A DNA stretch of 64,000 nucleotides from Irpex lacteus (lineage: Eukaryota; Basidiomycota; Agaricomycetes; Polyporales; Irpicaceae), in assembly GCA_001986395.2 (NCBI GenBank), contig MQVO02000011.1:1097786-1161785 (forward strand), in the 5' to 3' direction. A program made the position numbers and the translations under genes. This document shows positions 46,383-56,595 of the stretch, one piece after another. The notes beneath the pieces are model-generated. The model ran no database searches, had not been told where the DNA came from, and saw nothing but the letters and a program-made list of their open reading frames with translations. The first letter of the stretch is position 1. Each line of letters begins with the position of its first letter.

Positions 46383-47928
46383 TTACGCGTAGAAACCCAG
46401 ACCGTAGATACCTGGAGATAAGACCAGATGAATGAGAGCGGCTGCAAGAAGTATCGTGACCGCCCAGCCGGCATAGTGGTATAGGTAAGACTTCAAAGCT
46501 ATGTCAGCAACTACGTGCACAAAACGGCAGCGATAAATTCTCACCAGGATAGACGGATTGCTGGTAGTCGTAGTCGTAGAACGAACGCGTTTCAGCGCTG
46601 ACTTAGATGAAGCTGCTGCAAATATGGATCAGACAAGGATTTAGCACCAGGTAAAGTACCATACTCACGCTTAGCAGCCCAAACAATGATATCGCAGGCC
46701 GAAGTGGAGGAGATAACGCCAGTGGCAAGAAGCAGTACCTGGCCCTTTTTCTCCAAGTCCTGGTCTTGGCAAGCGGCGACGGCAAATACCTGTGTGTCCT
46801 CTGAGAAAGCACACGCTTAGGTCAGTGCTCAGATACCCGAGAAGTTTGCACACTTACTCCCACTGGACAAGTTGTTGTGCACGCGTTTCGAGGCTAAGTC
46901 CCAAAGTCTGGCCTTCCCTGTGGCGCTCCCAGTTAGAAGAGAAGATCCGGCTTGCACAAACACAAGCGGTAGAGGTCGGTGCTCCTCCTTCGGCGGATAG
47001 AGGGTCTTCCTTTTCCCTGACTGAAAGCGGTAGATCTCAAAGGCTCCCCTACAATTGGAGATGGCGAGCGTAGAGCCGTCTGGATGTAGGTCGCAGTCAC
47101 CGCTGGGGCCAAGCATCAGTTTGAACAGCTTTGAAGGGGACGGTTATAGTTACATTAGACCGCTATAGGGTACATTCCGGACCAAAGCGAAGGTGCTCCT
47201 GTCGTATAAGCTGCCGCAGGAAGGGGAGCGTCTTAGTAGCTGGTGGCTTCAGACGTTGACTAAATCCTTACATAAGCCCGTGGTGCATGTAAGCTACAAG
47301 AAGAGCATTGCGACCTCCTTCGATGGTGGTGAAGAAGACTCCAGTAACCAGTACCTCTGCGGTGTCATGAAGCGACTGAGAGGGAATGTCCAGATCAGCT
47401 ATCTGGACCCATTTCTCTGCATTGTATCGTCAGAAGTTGTCTTCTCCAACGGCGAGTCTGGAGATCCGCACCGTCTGCCTCCCTTTTCCAAACCCGGACT
47501 TGTTTTTGGGCACCGGAAACTACTAGGTCGTCTTGTACAGCTAATCTTTCGACGGGGTACTCGTGGGCTCGGATACCAACAAGCGAGATCTTACTCTGCA
47601 GAAAGGCGGGTTAGAGCACGGGGTTCTGAGGATGGGAAGATGAACATACCGGTGTCAGAGTGACCTCCGCGATACTACCATCCTGAATACCGCAGATAAA
47701 GGAGTCGTTGCGATTCGGCTTCCACACACAGCGTAATACGCTGACATTAACTTCACCTTTAGGAGTTGAAGAAGCGATTAGCTTCTGCGTTCGTACTTCC
47801 CAAACACAAATATTGCCCTCCAATCCGCCACTTGCGAGAAGGCTTCTATCCGGACTGAAGGCGAGGCAAGATACACCCAAAGGGTGGCCGTTCGTGAGAC
47901 GAAATGACTCCTTGTATTCCACATCCAT
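46383..47928 (-). CDS. Cargo gene C: WD40-repeat protein with C-terminal TM segment (384 aa)
   Basis: Eight exons join in phase: 47928-47650, 47595-47472, 47416-47272, 47198-47174, 47128-46858, 46800-46669, 46615-46545 and 46490-46383 (1155 nt). WD40 signatures are clear: LGVSCLAFSPDRSLLASGGL then NICVWEV (repeat 1), DDLVVSGAQKQVRVWK (repeat 2), DCDLHPDGSTLAISN, and LLTGSATGKARLWDL. The C-terminus has a hydrophobic stretch (GWAVTILLAAALIHLVLSPG) that would anchor the propeller in a membrane. WD40 propellers are protein-interaction scaffolds. The tail anchor is unusual for a cytosolic WD40 protein and matches the membrane theme of genes B, D and I. Confidence 0.75.
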
Positions 47929-48151
47929 AGGCGTAAGCAATCGGGAGAGAAGTTGGATGAACAGACTTGGTTGCGAGCAAGAAACGATGCGTCTTTCGCT
48001 ATCTCTAGTAGTACAATGTTGTGAGTGGCGGGCGTTCAAATGTTCAAAGCTGCGCTGTACCGAAGAGCGCCGGAAAGCGAATTTGTACAACGCACATATT
48101 CAGATTAATAGAATCAGATACAGCAGAGTAATTGGCTAGCGAAGTTCTAAT

Positions 48152-49388
48152 CTATGCAGCGCGCTTCTTCGCAGTCTTCAAGGACCATTGCTCGCTGATC
48201 CAAGAAGGCTGCTTCCTGGCTGGGGTGACAGACAGTTGCCTTCCATCGCTAGGGCGCGCATATCCCAACCACACACGCTTCCACACCGCATTACCCTCCC
48301 TATCTTCCTCCCATACCCAGAGCTGATAAGCATCGTTCGCCCAGTGGATAAAGACGTCCTCCAACTCCACATCTTTTCGAATCGAGAAGTCCGGAGGGTA
48401 GGCAATCGCAGTTCTGGAGCTGGACTCAAACCAACTGGCGTGCTTGTTGCTGCGCCGTATGTAGCTCTCTGCAGGCGGAATCTCTCCATCACCCAGAACA
48501 ACGCCACCAGCAGAGGCGCTCCCGCCAGGAGCAGCCGACCTGGAACGAGTAACAGGGCGGAGTTCGTGGGTGGAGGTAGCTCGACTTGCAGAGGAGGGGG
48601 TAGCCTTTCCCTTTCCCTTTCCCTTATTGGAAGCCGGTGTGTTGAAAGGTTTGGGCGCAGGTAAGAATTCGGGAGGGGCAGAGGCACCACGAGCGACGGC
48701 GGCCATCGATGCTGAATTCCCTGACGTCTGCATTGCTGCCACCATGTCGTTGAGGGGAACAGTGAAGGTCAGTTCAGCCGTGCGAGGAGGCGTCAGAGGT
48801 GCGTCTTTGACTTCGCCATTGAAAACAAGCCGGGCGGGTGTAGAGGCCCTGGCGACGTTAATGGGTGGAGACGAGAAACGGACGGTGCCAGGACTCGCAG
48901 ACGTGCTGCCCACGTTAGAGATTGAGGCTGAGGAAGCCATAGCAGGGGCATGCTTCTTGATCGCAGGACGCCTCGGAGAAGAGTCCATCTGAGGATGCTC
49001 TGCCTCAGATAGGGATGGTGAGGAATCTTCGGTGGATTCTTCTTCACTGTCGCTGAGACTGCTAGCATTGGCGAAACTTCCTGATACAACAGGGATGGAG
49101 TACGCACCGAAGCTCCTGAAATTGCCGCAACATTGTGGGCACGGCATCAGTGGCCAACTCCTGAGTATCCTCGCCATATCGAAGGGTAGAAGTTTGACCA
49201 GGCCGAAGAACGGCACTGGCAGCGTACGCATAGTCGGGTGAGGAAAAGGAAGGTGCTTCATTGGATGGCTGGGAGACTCGTTGATAAATGCTTTGAGTTT
49301 GAGGGTATACTACAGCAACGAGCAGAGCGGCCGTGACGAGCTCGAAGAGAGCGCGCCACTCGGACGATAAACTTTGGGGGAGTGACAT
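48152..49388 (-). CDS. Cargo gene D: N-terminal TM, long disordered region, conserved C-terminal domain (396 aa)
   Basis: Exons 49388-49108 and 49061-48152 join across a 46 nt intron (1191 nt). Residues about 13-28 are hydrophobic (ALFELVTAALLVAVVY). Residues about 110-300 are Ser/Pro/Ala-rich and include a GKGKGKGK run. The C-terminal 90 residues look folded and are Trp-rich (HASWFESSSRTAIAYPPDF, VFIHWANDAYQLWVWEED, WKRVWLGYARPSDG). An in-frame ATG at 49517 would add 43 residues but contains a GTAAGT donor directly after four codons, so 49388 is preferred. Function unknown. Confidence 0.65.
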
Positions 49389-49889
49389 GGGGGGTTGCGA
49401 CGAGGTGGGTTTACGAGCTATCACGCCGCCGTAGGAGGGATTATAAGATGCGAGAGACAAAGGGGTCAATGAAGTATTGCTGGAAGAAGCACCATGACAA
49501 CTTACTTTGGCTTCCATGAACGTTTAGAGCCTCCATTCTGCGTGGGTCAGAAGACAAAGCATCCTAACGGTGATGGAAGCAGCTGGTCGTATTTGGAAGC
49601 AACAGGCAACGGAGGAGCTGTGTGCTTAAGTGCTTGCGCAGTAGAGAAGACTCTGAATATTGAAGAATTCACGTTGACGGCGAGATGTTGACAGTGAGAG
49701 TTGAAAGTCGCCCATGGCCACGGACGCGGATTGAGATCTTCGGAGATTCATATCTAGGCACGTATTGATGCGCTCAAGTGCTATATCGGGCTGACTGAGA
49801 CGCACACGAATGAACTCTGCGCTATCTGCATTTAATAACCGCCGCCACTACATTTTCCTACATGAATCACGATATAACTGACTAAATAT

Positions 49890-52126
49890 TTATAGCGTGG
49901 TCTGAGGCGCGAGGGGGGCCACATCGTATGGGAAAAAACCCTCCTTTAGAGCACCTGCAGCATTGAAGGTAGTGTCAATGAGTGCGCCCCCAGTTGCACT
50001 TGCCTCCTCGTTTAGCGCCTCCGCTTGCTTGATAGAATCGGTGGGCAACTCCGCGCTGATGAGCATGGATGCTTGGGTGAACCAAACCATACTTCCCCTC
50101 CCTCCATTCTGGCTGTTCGAGTCGCGGAATGGGGTGGCATTTTCGCGGGTGGGAGCGGACCCGTCTTTGGTAACCACCAGGACGTCTGTCTCTGCTCAAT
50201 ACACAATCGCGGCGCGTTGCAAACGATTAGAAAGCGCACCTTCGATATGCAAGTTGAAGTGCAGAAGCAAGGCGCTGGGATAAATCACGAATACTCCTGC
50301 TGGAACCTGCATGATGATGCCGGCTTCCCAGAACGCCAGCCAGATCCTTTCGTCGGCAGTAGTCTCACCTTTCGGGGCGTGAGACGAGATTTGGAAGGAG
50401 GAAGGGTTACTTACAGTTGCCGTAGTAATAAACAAAGACCACGCAGACTAGGATGGCGGCGTTTTTCGCGTCGGTATGCGGGTCGCAGAAGACGTCACAG
50501 AGGCCTTCTTCAAAAACCGGGGAGTTGATACAGAAGTTGTGAAATAGCCCGAAACGGCCAAGGGGAAGGCTATACTTTTCGCTGATGGCAGCCTGTCCGC
50601 ATTCCATGCGTGTCGCCATTCTTGGGAAGTGTTCACGCACCAAATCGCTAGCGCATTCACTAAATAGTCAAATGAGTACCGAGCAGTTCTAGATTTCAAG
50701 CGCTAACCTTATCCTCTGCATGGGAGGGCTGTTGAAGAGGACATCCAGTTCCTCGGAATTGCTGCCAATTGAGTGCCAGCTGGAGGCTTTGGGTTTCTGG
50801 AAAGGCTCGTGAGTCGTCAAAGGCAGCGGCGGCGACGTTGGGGACCGACCCCTTTAGATTGGCGATCCTCGCCAGCTATGCAGAAGTTGTGGGAGCCACG
50901 GTTATTGTTCGCCCGATCGTCTTTGCTCGCGGCCGTGCGCTCCGCAAACTGCTTGACCAAAGTGGCAAGCTCAGGAAGCAGGTCTTCCTGCCATTTGCTA
51001 CGCTTAGAACGATATATGAATAGCCGCCCTTCTCGGTCTACAACGCGAGTTGGGGGCTGGTCGCTGCAGTGGCACCTAAGGTCAACGATCAGACAATAGA
51101 GGGTAGGGATGAACTCACGACGACGAGTAAGGTATTCTTGTGAAGCCAGCAAGCACCTCCATCAGCAAGGGGCTTCTACTCGACAGCAGGTTGCGAATTC
51201 TGTCGCGCTCCCACCTAATGGCGTCTGACCCTTGCCATCCCTTGGGAGTTATGGGGGACTGCTCCAGGGCCAACGCGCCCGCCTGATAGACCTCAGAATT
51301 ATTGGGAGCGTACCGCGCCTGTTTGTTCCAGTAAGACCTCAGGGCCCTACGTGCCATGCGTGGGGACCTTTTGCGAAGTCAAACCTCAGCAGCAATGGGA
51401 GGGGGTTCTACTTACTGGAATTTGTCCATGATCAGCAACTGGCGGTCCAACTCTTCAGGCGGTGGACTAGAGGCCTCTCTTTTTGCCGGATTCCTGGGTG
51501 TTGTGGAGTTGAGTCGTCGTCAAAGAAAGAGCTGGAGCTGTGCGGGTACCGACCTATGCAATTTGTACCCCACAATAGAGGTAGTGGACGGATCCAAGCG
51601 GTCGGACGGCCGCTGGAACCTCTTCGGAGTGATGCCCTTCCATGTACTACGCAAAAGTTCTAACCTTCTGGCTTCGATTAGGGGGTCCTCACAGCGTTCA
51701 GTAGCTTCAGTCTTCAAGAGGCGACTCATGCTGAGAGTGGCAAGCGACAAATCGCTTTCTTCGGTGAAGTGTGAGGTGACAGGAAGGCTATAGTGTCTCT
51801 AAGAACAACGGTATCAAGCAAGACTAGGTTTTCTTAACTTACAGCTGACTCAAGGTCTCCTGCATGGCGATTTTGAGAAGACTGGCATCAGAGGCATGTA
51901 CCTTGAAGCGTATGGGTACGTGTGAGTCCTCATAGAAGTTCAACCTACCGCGCACCAAGGTATCTTCGGAGCAATCCTTGTCAGGGTTCATGGTCAGAAA
52001 GAAGCAGTTTAAAGCTAGGATGACAGGGGGGGGTCCGGAGTGCGTGTACCAGGCCGTAATGGGAGTGTCTGAAGGGCGTTGATTCTGCGCGTCAAACTCG
52101 GCACGCTTTACTCGCCGAAATTGCAC
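49890..52126 (-). CDS. Cargo gene E: candidate 2OG-Fe(II) dioxygenase, TET/JBP-like (about 615 aa, 5' end open)
   Basis: Nine exons join in phase: 52126-51843, 51796-51554, 51493-51416, 51367-51119, 51075-50850, 50796-50708, 50659-50415, 50368-50240 and 50191-49890. The C-terminal third has the layout of a double-stranded beta-helix oxygenase: HTDAKN (HxDxxN, candidate Fe ligands), then WLAFWEAGIIMQVPAGVFVI, then SALLLHFNL (distal His), then GRGSMVWFTQAS (candidate 2-oxoglutarate Arg). This order is that of TET/JBP-clan enzymes, which oxidise 5-methylcytosine or thymine and are reported as cargo of fungal DNA transposons. The substrate here is inference. The first exon lies downstream of a pyrimidine-rich promoter (52200-52400), but its ATG could not be fixed. 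Confidence 0.65.
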
Positions 52127-52199
52127 AGAGTGCCGTTCAGCTCTTCACTCAGCCAGGCAAAGCATGCAGCCAAAGCTAATTAAATTGACAATTGCAGTT

Positions 52200-52400
52200 G
52201 ACATAGAGAACAGGTAAAATACTAAACGGCAAAGCGACAACAACGTAAGAGTAGGGAGTAGAGCAAATCTCAAGGAGAGGAGGCACAAAGAGCAAGCTGA
52301 GGTAGGACTTAGGGTTTTAATGGGAACAGCAAAGGCGAGGGGGATAGCATGGAAGACAAAAGCAAGGTGCGGCTAAATAGAGGAGTCACGCTGGGGTAGC
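52200..52400 (-). promoter_or_regulatory. Pyrimidine-rich promoter region of gene E
   Basis: On the minus strand this stretch is dominated by CT-rich runs (CTTGCTCTTTGTGCCTCCTCT, CTACTCCCTACTCTTACG) and is followed by ATG candidates near 52204. CT-rich tracts upstream of start codons are common in basidiomycete promoters. No TATA box is defined. Confidence 0.35.
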
Positions 52401-52476
52401 AGCACGGAAGGGAAATGGGGAGAGAGCTGGGACCGGTTTGGTCTCCAAGAAACGCGAGCGGGGCCAAAGCCAAGGC

Positions 52477-53001
52477 TTAGAGGGGGCGTTCGTTGCGGCG
52501 CCGACGGCTGCGTGTAAGCCATGCACGCAGTGAAGTCGCAATCTTCGAGCTCGGAGAGGGCCCGCTACAGGCCTTGCCGCACTGGAGCTCTTCATTAGGT
52601 GCGCCCACTTACAACCAATTGGACGTACGTACTCGGTAGCATAACGCAGGCTGCTGAACGACCTGGACGTAGGGCACGTTTCCGTAGGTGGCAGGGCTCA
52701 CAAGGGAGGCGGATACGTGCGGTTCGAACCGGCCTGGCACCAAGTACTCGACGACCAATAGCTCCCCCGGTAAGAGGGCGCCGTGGGCTGGGTAAAAAGC
52801 AAAGCCGTAAGGCTTGCGGTGCGTTAGGATTGGGGTTTGAAAGAAAGAGAAAGCACGTACCACTCCGCCTTCCGGAATCTCCAAATCGTCGGGAAGGTTT
52901 TCCGCCAAGCTCACATGCATAGCGAATCTGGTTACGTCTTGATCCTGCGGGGGCGGAAAAAGAGTCTTGATACCAGAAACCGAAAGTCTGTGCATGGCCA
53001 T
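52477..53001 (-). CDS. Cargo gene F: small protein with a C-terminal CxxC..C motif (about 157 aa)
   Basis: The exons are 53001-52633 and 52581-52477 (474 nt). The body is ordered (MHVSLAENLPDDLEIPEGGV, LPGELLVVEYLVPGRFEP). The splice joins LCYR to CGKACSG, making CYRCGKAC, a likely zinc-binding knuckle, followed by a basic RSRRRRNERPL end. A 48 nt segment inside the first exon has GTACGT, CTAAC and AAG and could be an intron; its length is a multiple of three, so the frame is the same either way. A second in-frame candidate of 42 nt follows. ATG at 52995 is an alternative start. Family not recognised. Confidence 0.55.
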
Positions 53002-53109
53002 GGCTGAGCGGTGCAAAACGTTAACGTTGGTGGACGTGGTGTAATGCGAACTCGAAGCACCAAGCCGCTCCTGCCCGCGGCGCAATAGCGACCAAATAGC
53101 GACAGCCAA

Positions 53110-53320
53110 TCAGAAGCGATTGCAGTTGTCGCGACCGGACGCTCCATCAGACAACCTCGTGCGTCGTCGTCACAGACGCGACTGGTCACATTTTCTTCGT
53201 CACAGACGCGTCGCGTCCAGGAAAAGTATATAAGAGGCTCCTCTCTCGAAGCAAATTTCTCATTCCTCCCCCTTCTCATTCCTCCCCAGACTCCTTCCCC
53301 CTTCCTCTCCCTCCTTCACC
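53110..53320. promoter_or_regulatory. Upstream region of gene F
   Basis: It contains two copies of CGTCACAGACGCG 31 bp apart (near 53168 and 53199) and a TATATAAG word near 53227, read on the plus strand. No assigned gene starts to the right on the plus strand. The repeated word may be a factor-binding site for gene F or for an unannotated transcript. Confidence 0.3.
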
Positions 53321-53324
53321 GCAG

Positions 53325-53640
53325 GATACGTGGCACGTCTGAAGACTCGGCGTACACAATCCTTCCTGCGATGCAACCAGCCGCCCGCCTTCGCACCACA
53401 AATTCCTCCTAACGACTCCCCCACGCGCCCCCTCCCTCTCCTTACCCCGTACCCCGTCTAGTGAGCTATGTGGCACGTCTGAGAACTCGGCGTACACAAC
53501 CGCTCCTGCAACACCCCGAACAACCCACCTCCGCATGAGAAACACGCCTTCACGCACCGACGCCTTGCGCTGAATACGCCCTCCATCCAGTAAGCTACGC
53601 GGCACGTCTGAGGACTCGGCGTACGCGGGGCATGCTGCGA
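53325..53640. repeat. Three imperfect tandem repeats of about 130-140 bp
   Basis: The word GGCACGTCTGARRACTCGGCGTACRC recurs at about 53332, 53472 and 53601, each preceded by a GCTAYGYG-like word. The repeats give long open frames on the minus strand, with CRVAY- and SPQTCH-like peptides in each unit. These are probably compositional and are not called as a gene. Confidence 0.65.
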
Positions 53641-53900
53641 ATCCAGCCCACACCGGTGCTGAAACCCCCACCGAGGCCTTGGCGGGTCCCCCACCCAGTC
53701 TCAGACGTACATGTATTTAGTATAGCCATCGAATAATATACCCACGTCAGCTGTGTCAAAGGAAGCAACGCCCCGAGGCCCTGCTCTCAGACATTCGCCA
53801 AGATTCACTCATAGTATAGGATTTTCGCAGAGAAAAATTGAAGCTTTGCATTCGCATTTCCTAAACTTCTTGGCTAAAAGCTTCTCGCCGGCTCCGTAAA

Positions 53901-54908
53901 TCAGGATCCTAACAGCCCCAGGCCCTCCTTGAACCCCAAGAACGCTTGTGGCGGGGAGAGCTCCCACATGTTCTCCAGGTCGCCCATCTTCTCTTTGCCT
54001 AGGCTGAGGCATAGAATTAGTATACATCGCATTACCTAGGAGAGAGAGCTGTTGACCTAGCACGCTCTTCCCATCTAAGTCGATCCTCACCGCCCTTTTT
54101 CCAAAGGAGAATCTCCTTCATGTCCAAACCCGCCAGGTCTGGCAGGCCAGCGTCCTCTTGGCCTTCCCCTCCGTTGCCCCTCTCAGCGGCTTCCTGTTCG
54201 TCACTGTCAGACTTTAGGGCTTTGTCAAAGAGGAGGAAGTGAGAATCTAGAGCGTCGTCTGCTAAACGGTTTGGAATGAAGGGGAACGTCGAGCGCTCCC
54301 TCCACTCCTCGAGAATGGTAAACTCAGCAAGGGGGCCTCCACACACAGGGCAGTCTAAGCTCTTGTGGTATATGACGGTTCCATCGCCTTCCAGGTAGTA
54401 GAAGAACCACCTCAGGGCACAGATTGCACAGAAACTGTGGCCGCAGGAAGCAAGAGGAATGGAGTAGGGGCAGGCGCTGAGGTGCAGACGCAAGCCCTGT
54501 GTCAGCACCAATACCTGGAGACCCTCCGGAGAATTGCTCACGTAATTTCAGTGCACCTGTTAAGTAGATACCTGATCAATGAAGCTAGTTTGTGAGAAGA
54601 GAGGCAAAGAACACGCACAATGGACAGACGAGGAGCGCCTTCATGTTCTCCAGGACCTCTCCCGCATGCTGCGTTCGCTGAATCAAAGAGGTCATGCGAG
54701 CCTCCTTGTCTTTCCTAGCCACGGTCTCTTTCAGCTCGTCAACGAGTTTCTTCAGCCTCGTCAGCTCGCTATCTGAGGAGGAGCTCGCAGACTTAAGCCG
54801 CTTCGAAGCTAAAACCGAGGCTGTAAGATTCGCTGAAGGCCTACAAGGCGGCTCTCACATACCTGCACTACTCTCCCACTGCTCCTGATTGCTCCCAGAA
54901 CGCTTCAT
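53901..54908 (-). CDS. Cargo gene G: RING-finger protein (264 aa)
   Basis: Exons 54908-54863, 54808-54619, 54556-54542, 54476-54036 and 54003-53901 join in phase (795 nt). Residues about 20-70 form a coiled coil (SSDSELTRLKKLVDELKETV). The RING follows: VCPLC (about 76-80), assembled across two introns, then SCGHSFCAIC (about 95), then LDCPVCGG (about 125). All C3HC4-type ligand positions are present, so E3 ubiquitin-ligase activity is likely. The C-terminus is acidic, then has KEILLWKKGG and a short hydrophobic end. The layout (coil then RING) parallels gene H, suggesting they are paralogues with opposite orientation. Confidence 0.75.
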
Positions 54909-55063
54909 TAGAATTCGCTGTCCGGTTTGGCCTGAGGACGACCTATAGTCGAGGAAGTGAGAAACAATGCGAGGGTGCCACTGACAATCTCCTTGAGTCC
55001 GTGAAGCTAAGTCGCCGCACGCGGTGAACGCCACGCGAGATCCAAGCGGAAGCGGAGAGGCTA

Positions 55064-55288
55064 CTAACTGAACATCCTTCCATTCGTTGACAACGTTGCG
55101 TCATATTCCCGTTTGTCTGCTGAGTAAACTCGTAAAGACACCCCAGGTAGCAGATAATTGCAAGAAGAGCGATATGCGAGCGCCTGATTGCCCTCATCTC
55201 TCGGAACTTCGCAGATCTTGAGATTGACAGGTACCTCATAATCCACCTGAGTCAGCACATGTTCTTTCCTTCCAAGCTCGCTCACCAT
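55064..55288 (-). CDS. Possible small gene upstream of gene G (75 codons)
   Basis: It starts at 55288 (MVSELGRKEHVLTQVDYEVP) and stops at 55064. The sequence is protein-like (VNLKICEVPRDEGNQALAY, VSLRVYSADKREYDATL). A GTTAGT donor next to the stop and a TATAG acceptor near 54950 would extend it by about 10 codons to a TAA overlapping the gene G ATG. It could be a separate small protein, a 5' exon of gene G, or an upstream open frame in its leader. Confidence 0.3.
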   Translation of the reverse strand: MVSELGRKEHVLTQVDYEVPVNLKICEVPRDEGNQALAYRSSCNYLLPGVSLRVYSADKREYDATLSTNGRMFS

Positions 55289-55527
55289 AACCGTGGTCAA
55301 GTCGATCGAACGTTCCTACCAGTGAGCTGCTCCCTGCTTCCTTCCTCTCCTACTGGCTCGCTCAAGCCCTCTGTCTCACTGGACGCCTGAAATTCGGAAT
55401 CGGGGCTGATGTAGAGTCACAAAGCCTCCTTTGTGAGGTGAAAAGAAAGGGCGTTGTACTAGGGAGGCCGTCGAGTTGAGTGCTTTAAGGTGCGTAGGTA
55501 TTGCTGCATACACACCAAACCTCAACC

Positions 55528-56459
55528 ATGTCCATGCCAGGTAGCTACCCCAAGCAGCCACGCCGAGCAAGGCAGAATGGTCAAACCAGACCCATCGTGC
55601 TCGACACCATCGAAATGTCCTCGGAAGAAGATCTAGAGAAGTCAGTCTCTTGCATGTCCTCCCAAACGCTTCGAGGCACGGTTCGCAAACTGCGGAAGGT
55701 ACGATGAGAGACTCAATCCCACTCACATTTGCTGACTCCTTTTCTCAGGAGAACGATGAGCTGAGGACCGAGGCCACACAGCTTTCCCAGGTGAGAATGC
55801 TCTCCCCTCTAACCGCATTGTCACCCCTGCTCAATACTTCTCAGCAAAACACGCAGCTCAAGAAGGAGCTTGAGGAAGCTCTCCGAGCATCCGAGAAGGG
55901 TAAGAAGGAACTTAACGAGGCCGTCCAGGCATCCAAGACAGCAGAGGGGCTCCTTCAGAGGCTCAGCGAAGATGCAAACTGCACCATATGCCAGGAGGTC
56001 ATGTGGAAGCCAGTGATGTGCGTACGCTTCTTGTCAGATATAGGCCACTGATAACTTATTCCCTGCAGGATGCCCTGCGGCCATTGCCTTTGCGAGCCTT
56101 GTGTGAAGGGCTGGTTCGCCTCCATCCTGGTCAACTACTGTCAAGAGAATGAAGACTTCGATCCTCGCACCCCCTTACTCGAAAGCTTCCTTGCAAACCT
56201 TCGCCGTCCGGATCTGTTGGCAGAAGAAAGGCGCCTGATGATTCACGAACTTCGCGATTTGTACGTCGCTTCACCCAAGCCTAGCTATACCTGTCCTCAG
56301 TGCCGGTGTGAGGTGACGATGCCGCCCCATCAATGCACGTGGGCAAAGGGGATGGTGGCGGAACTGGCGGAGTGGGCAAAGGAGGAGGAGGATGTTGAGG
56401 TCGTAGAGGGAACTCCTTGGGCAATCTTCTTCCCTTTACATGAGGTAGGCTATTTCTGA
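55528..56459 (+). CDS. Cargo gene H: coiled-coil RING-finger protein (258 aa)
   Basis: Exons 55528-55698, 55749-55790, 55845-56017 and 56069-56459 join in phase (777 nt). Residues about 58-115 are a coiled coil (ENDELRTEATQLSQ, QLKKELEEALRASEKGKK). The RING has CTIC (about 117-120), MPCGHCLCEPC (about 130-140) and, after a long insert, CPQC (about 203). The insert between the third and fourth ligand pairs is unusually long (about 60 residues; gene G has about 25). An acidic stretch (EEEDVEVVEGTPW) follows. It is a likely E3 ubiquitin ligase, divergently transcribed from gene G. Confidence 0.8.
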
Positions 56460-56595
56460 CAATGTGAAGCGCGGTGCCTTGCGAATAGAAGCCCTGTCCA
56501 TTCGTTGCGAAATAATGTAACTGCGTACAATGCTGTAACGCCCTCACACCGGTTGCGAGTAATATAAGTCATTAACAGGCCGTGTAGGGCCCCTT

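Noticed and set aside
52718..52732. GGTTCGAACC, similar to a tRNA B box
   Set aside because: It lies within the coding exon of gene F (encoding GRFEPHV) and no cloverleaf or A box fits around it.
53276..53694. Long minus-strand open frames over the 53.3 kb repeats
   Set aside because: The peptides repeat with the DNA repeats and show no domain. They are best explained by composition.
55376..55726. 116-codon minus-strand frame antisense to gene H
   Set aside because: It overlaps well-supported exon 1 of gene H and has no splice partners or recognisable domain.
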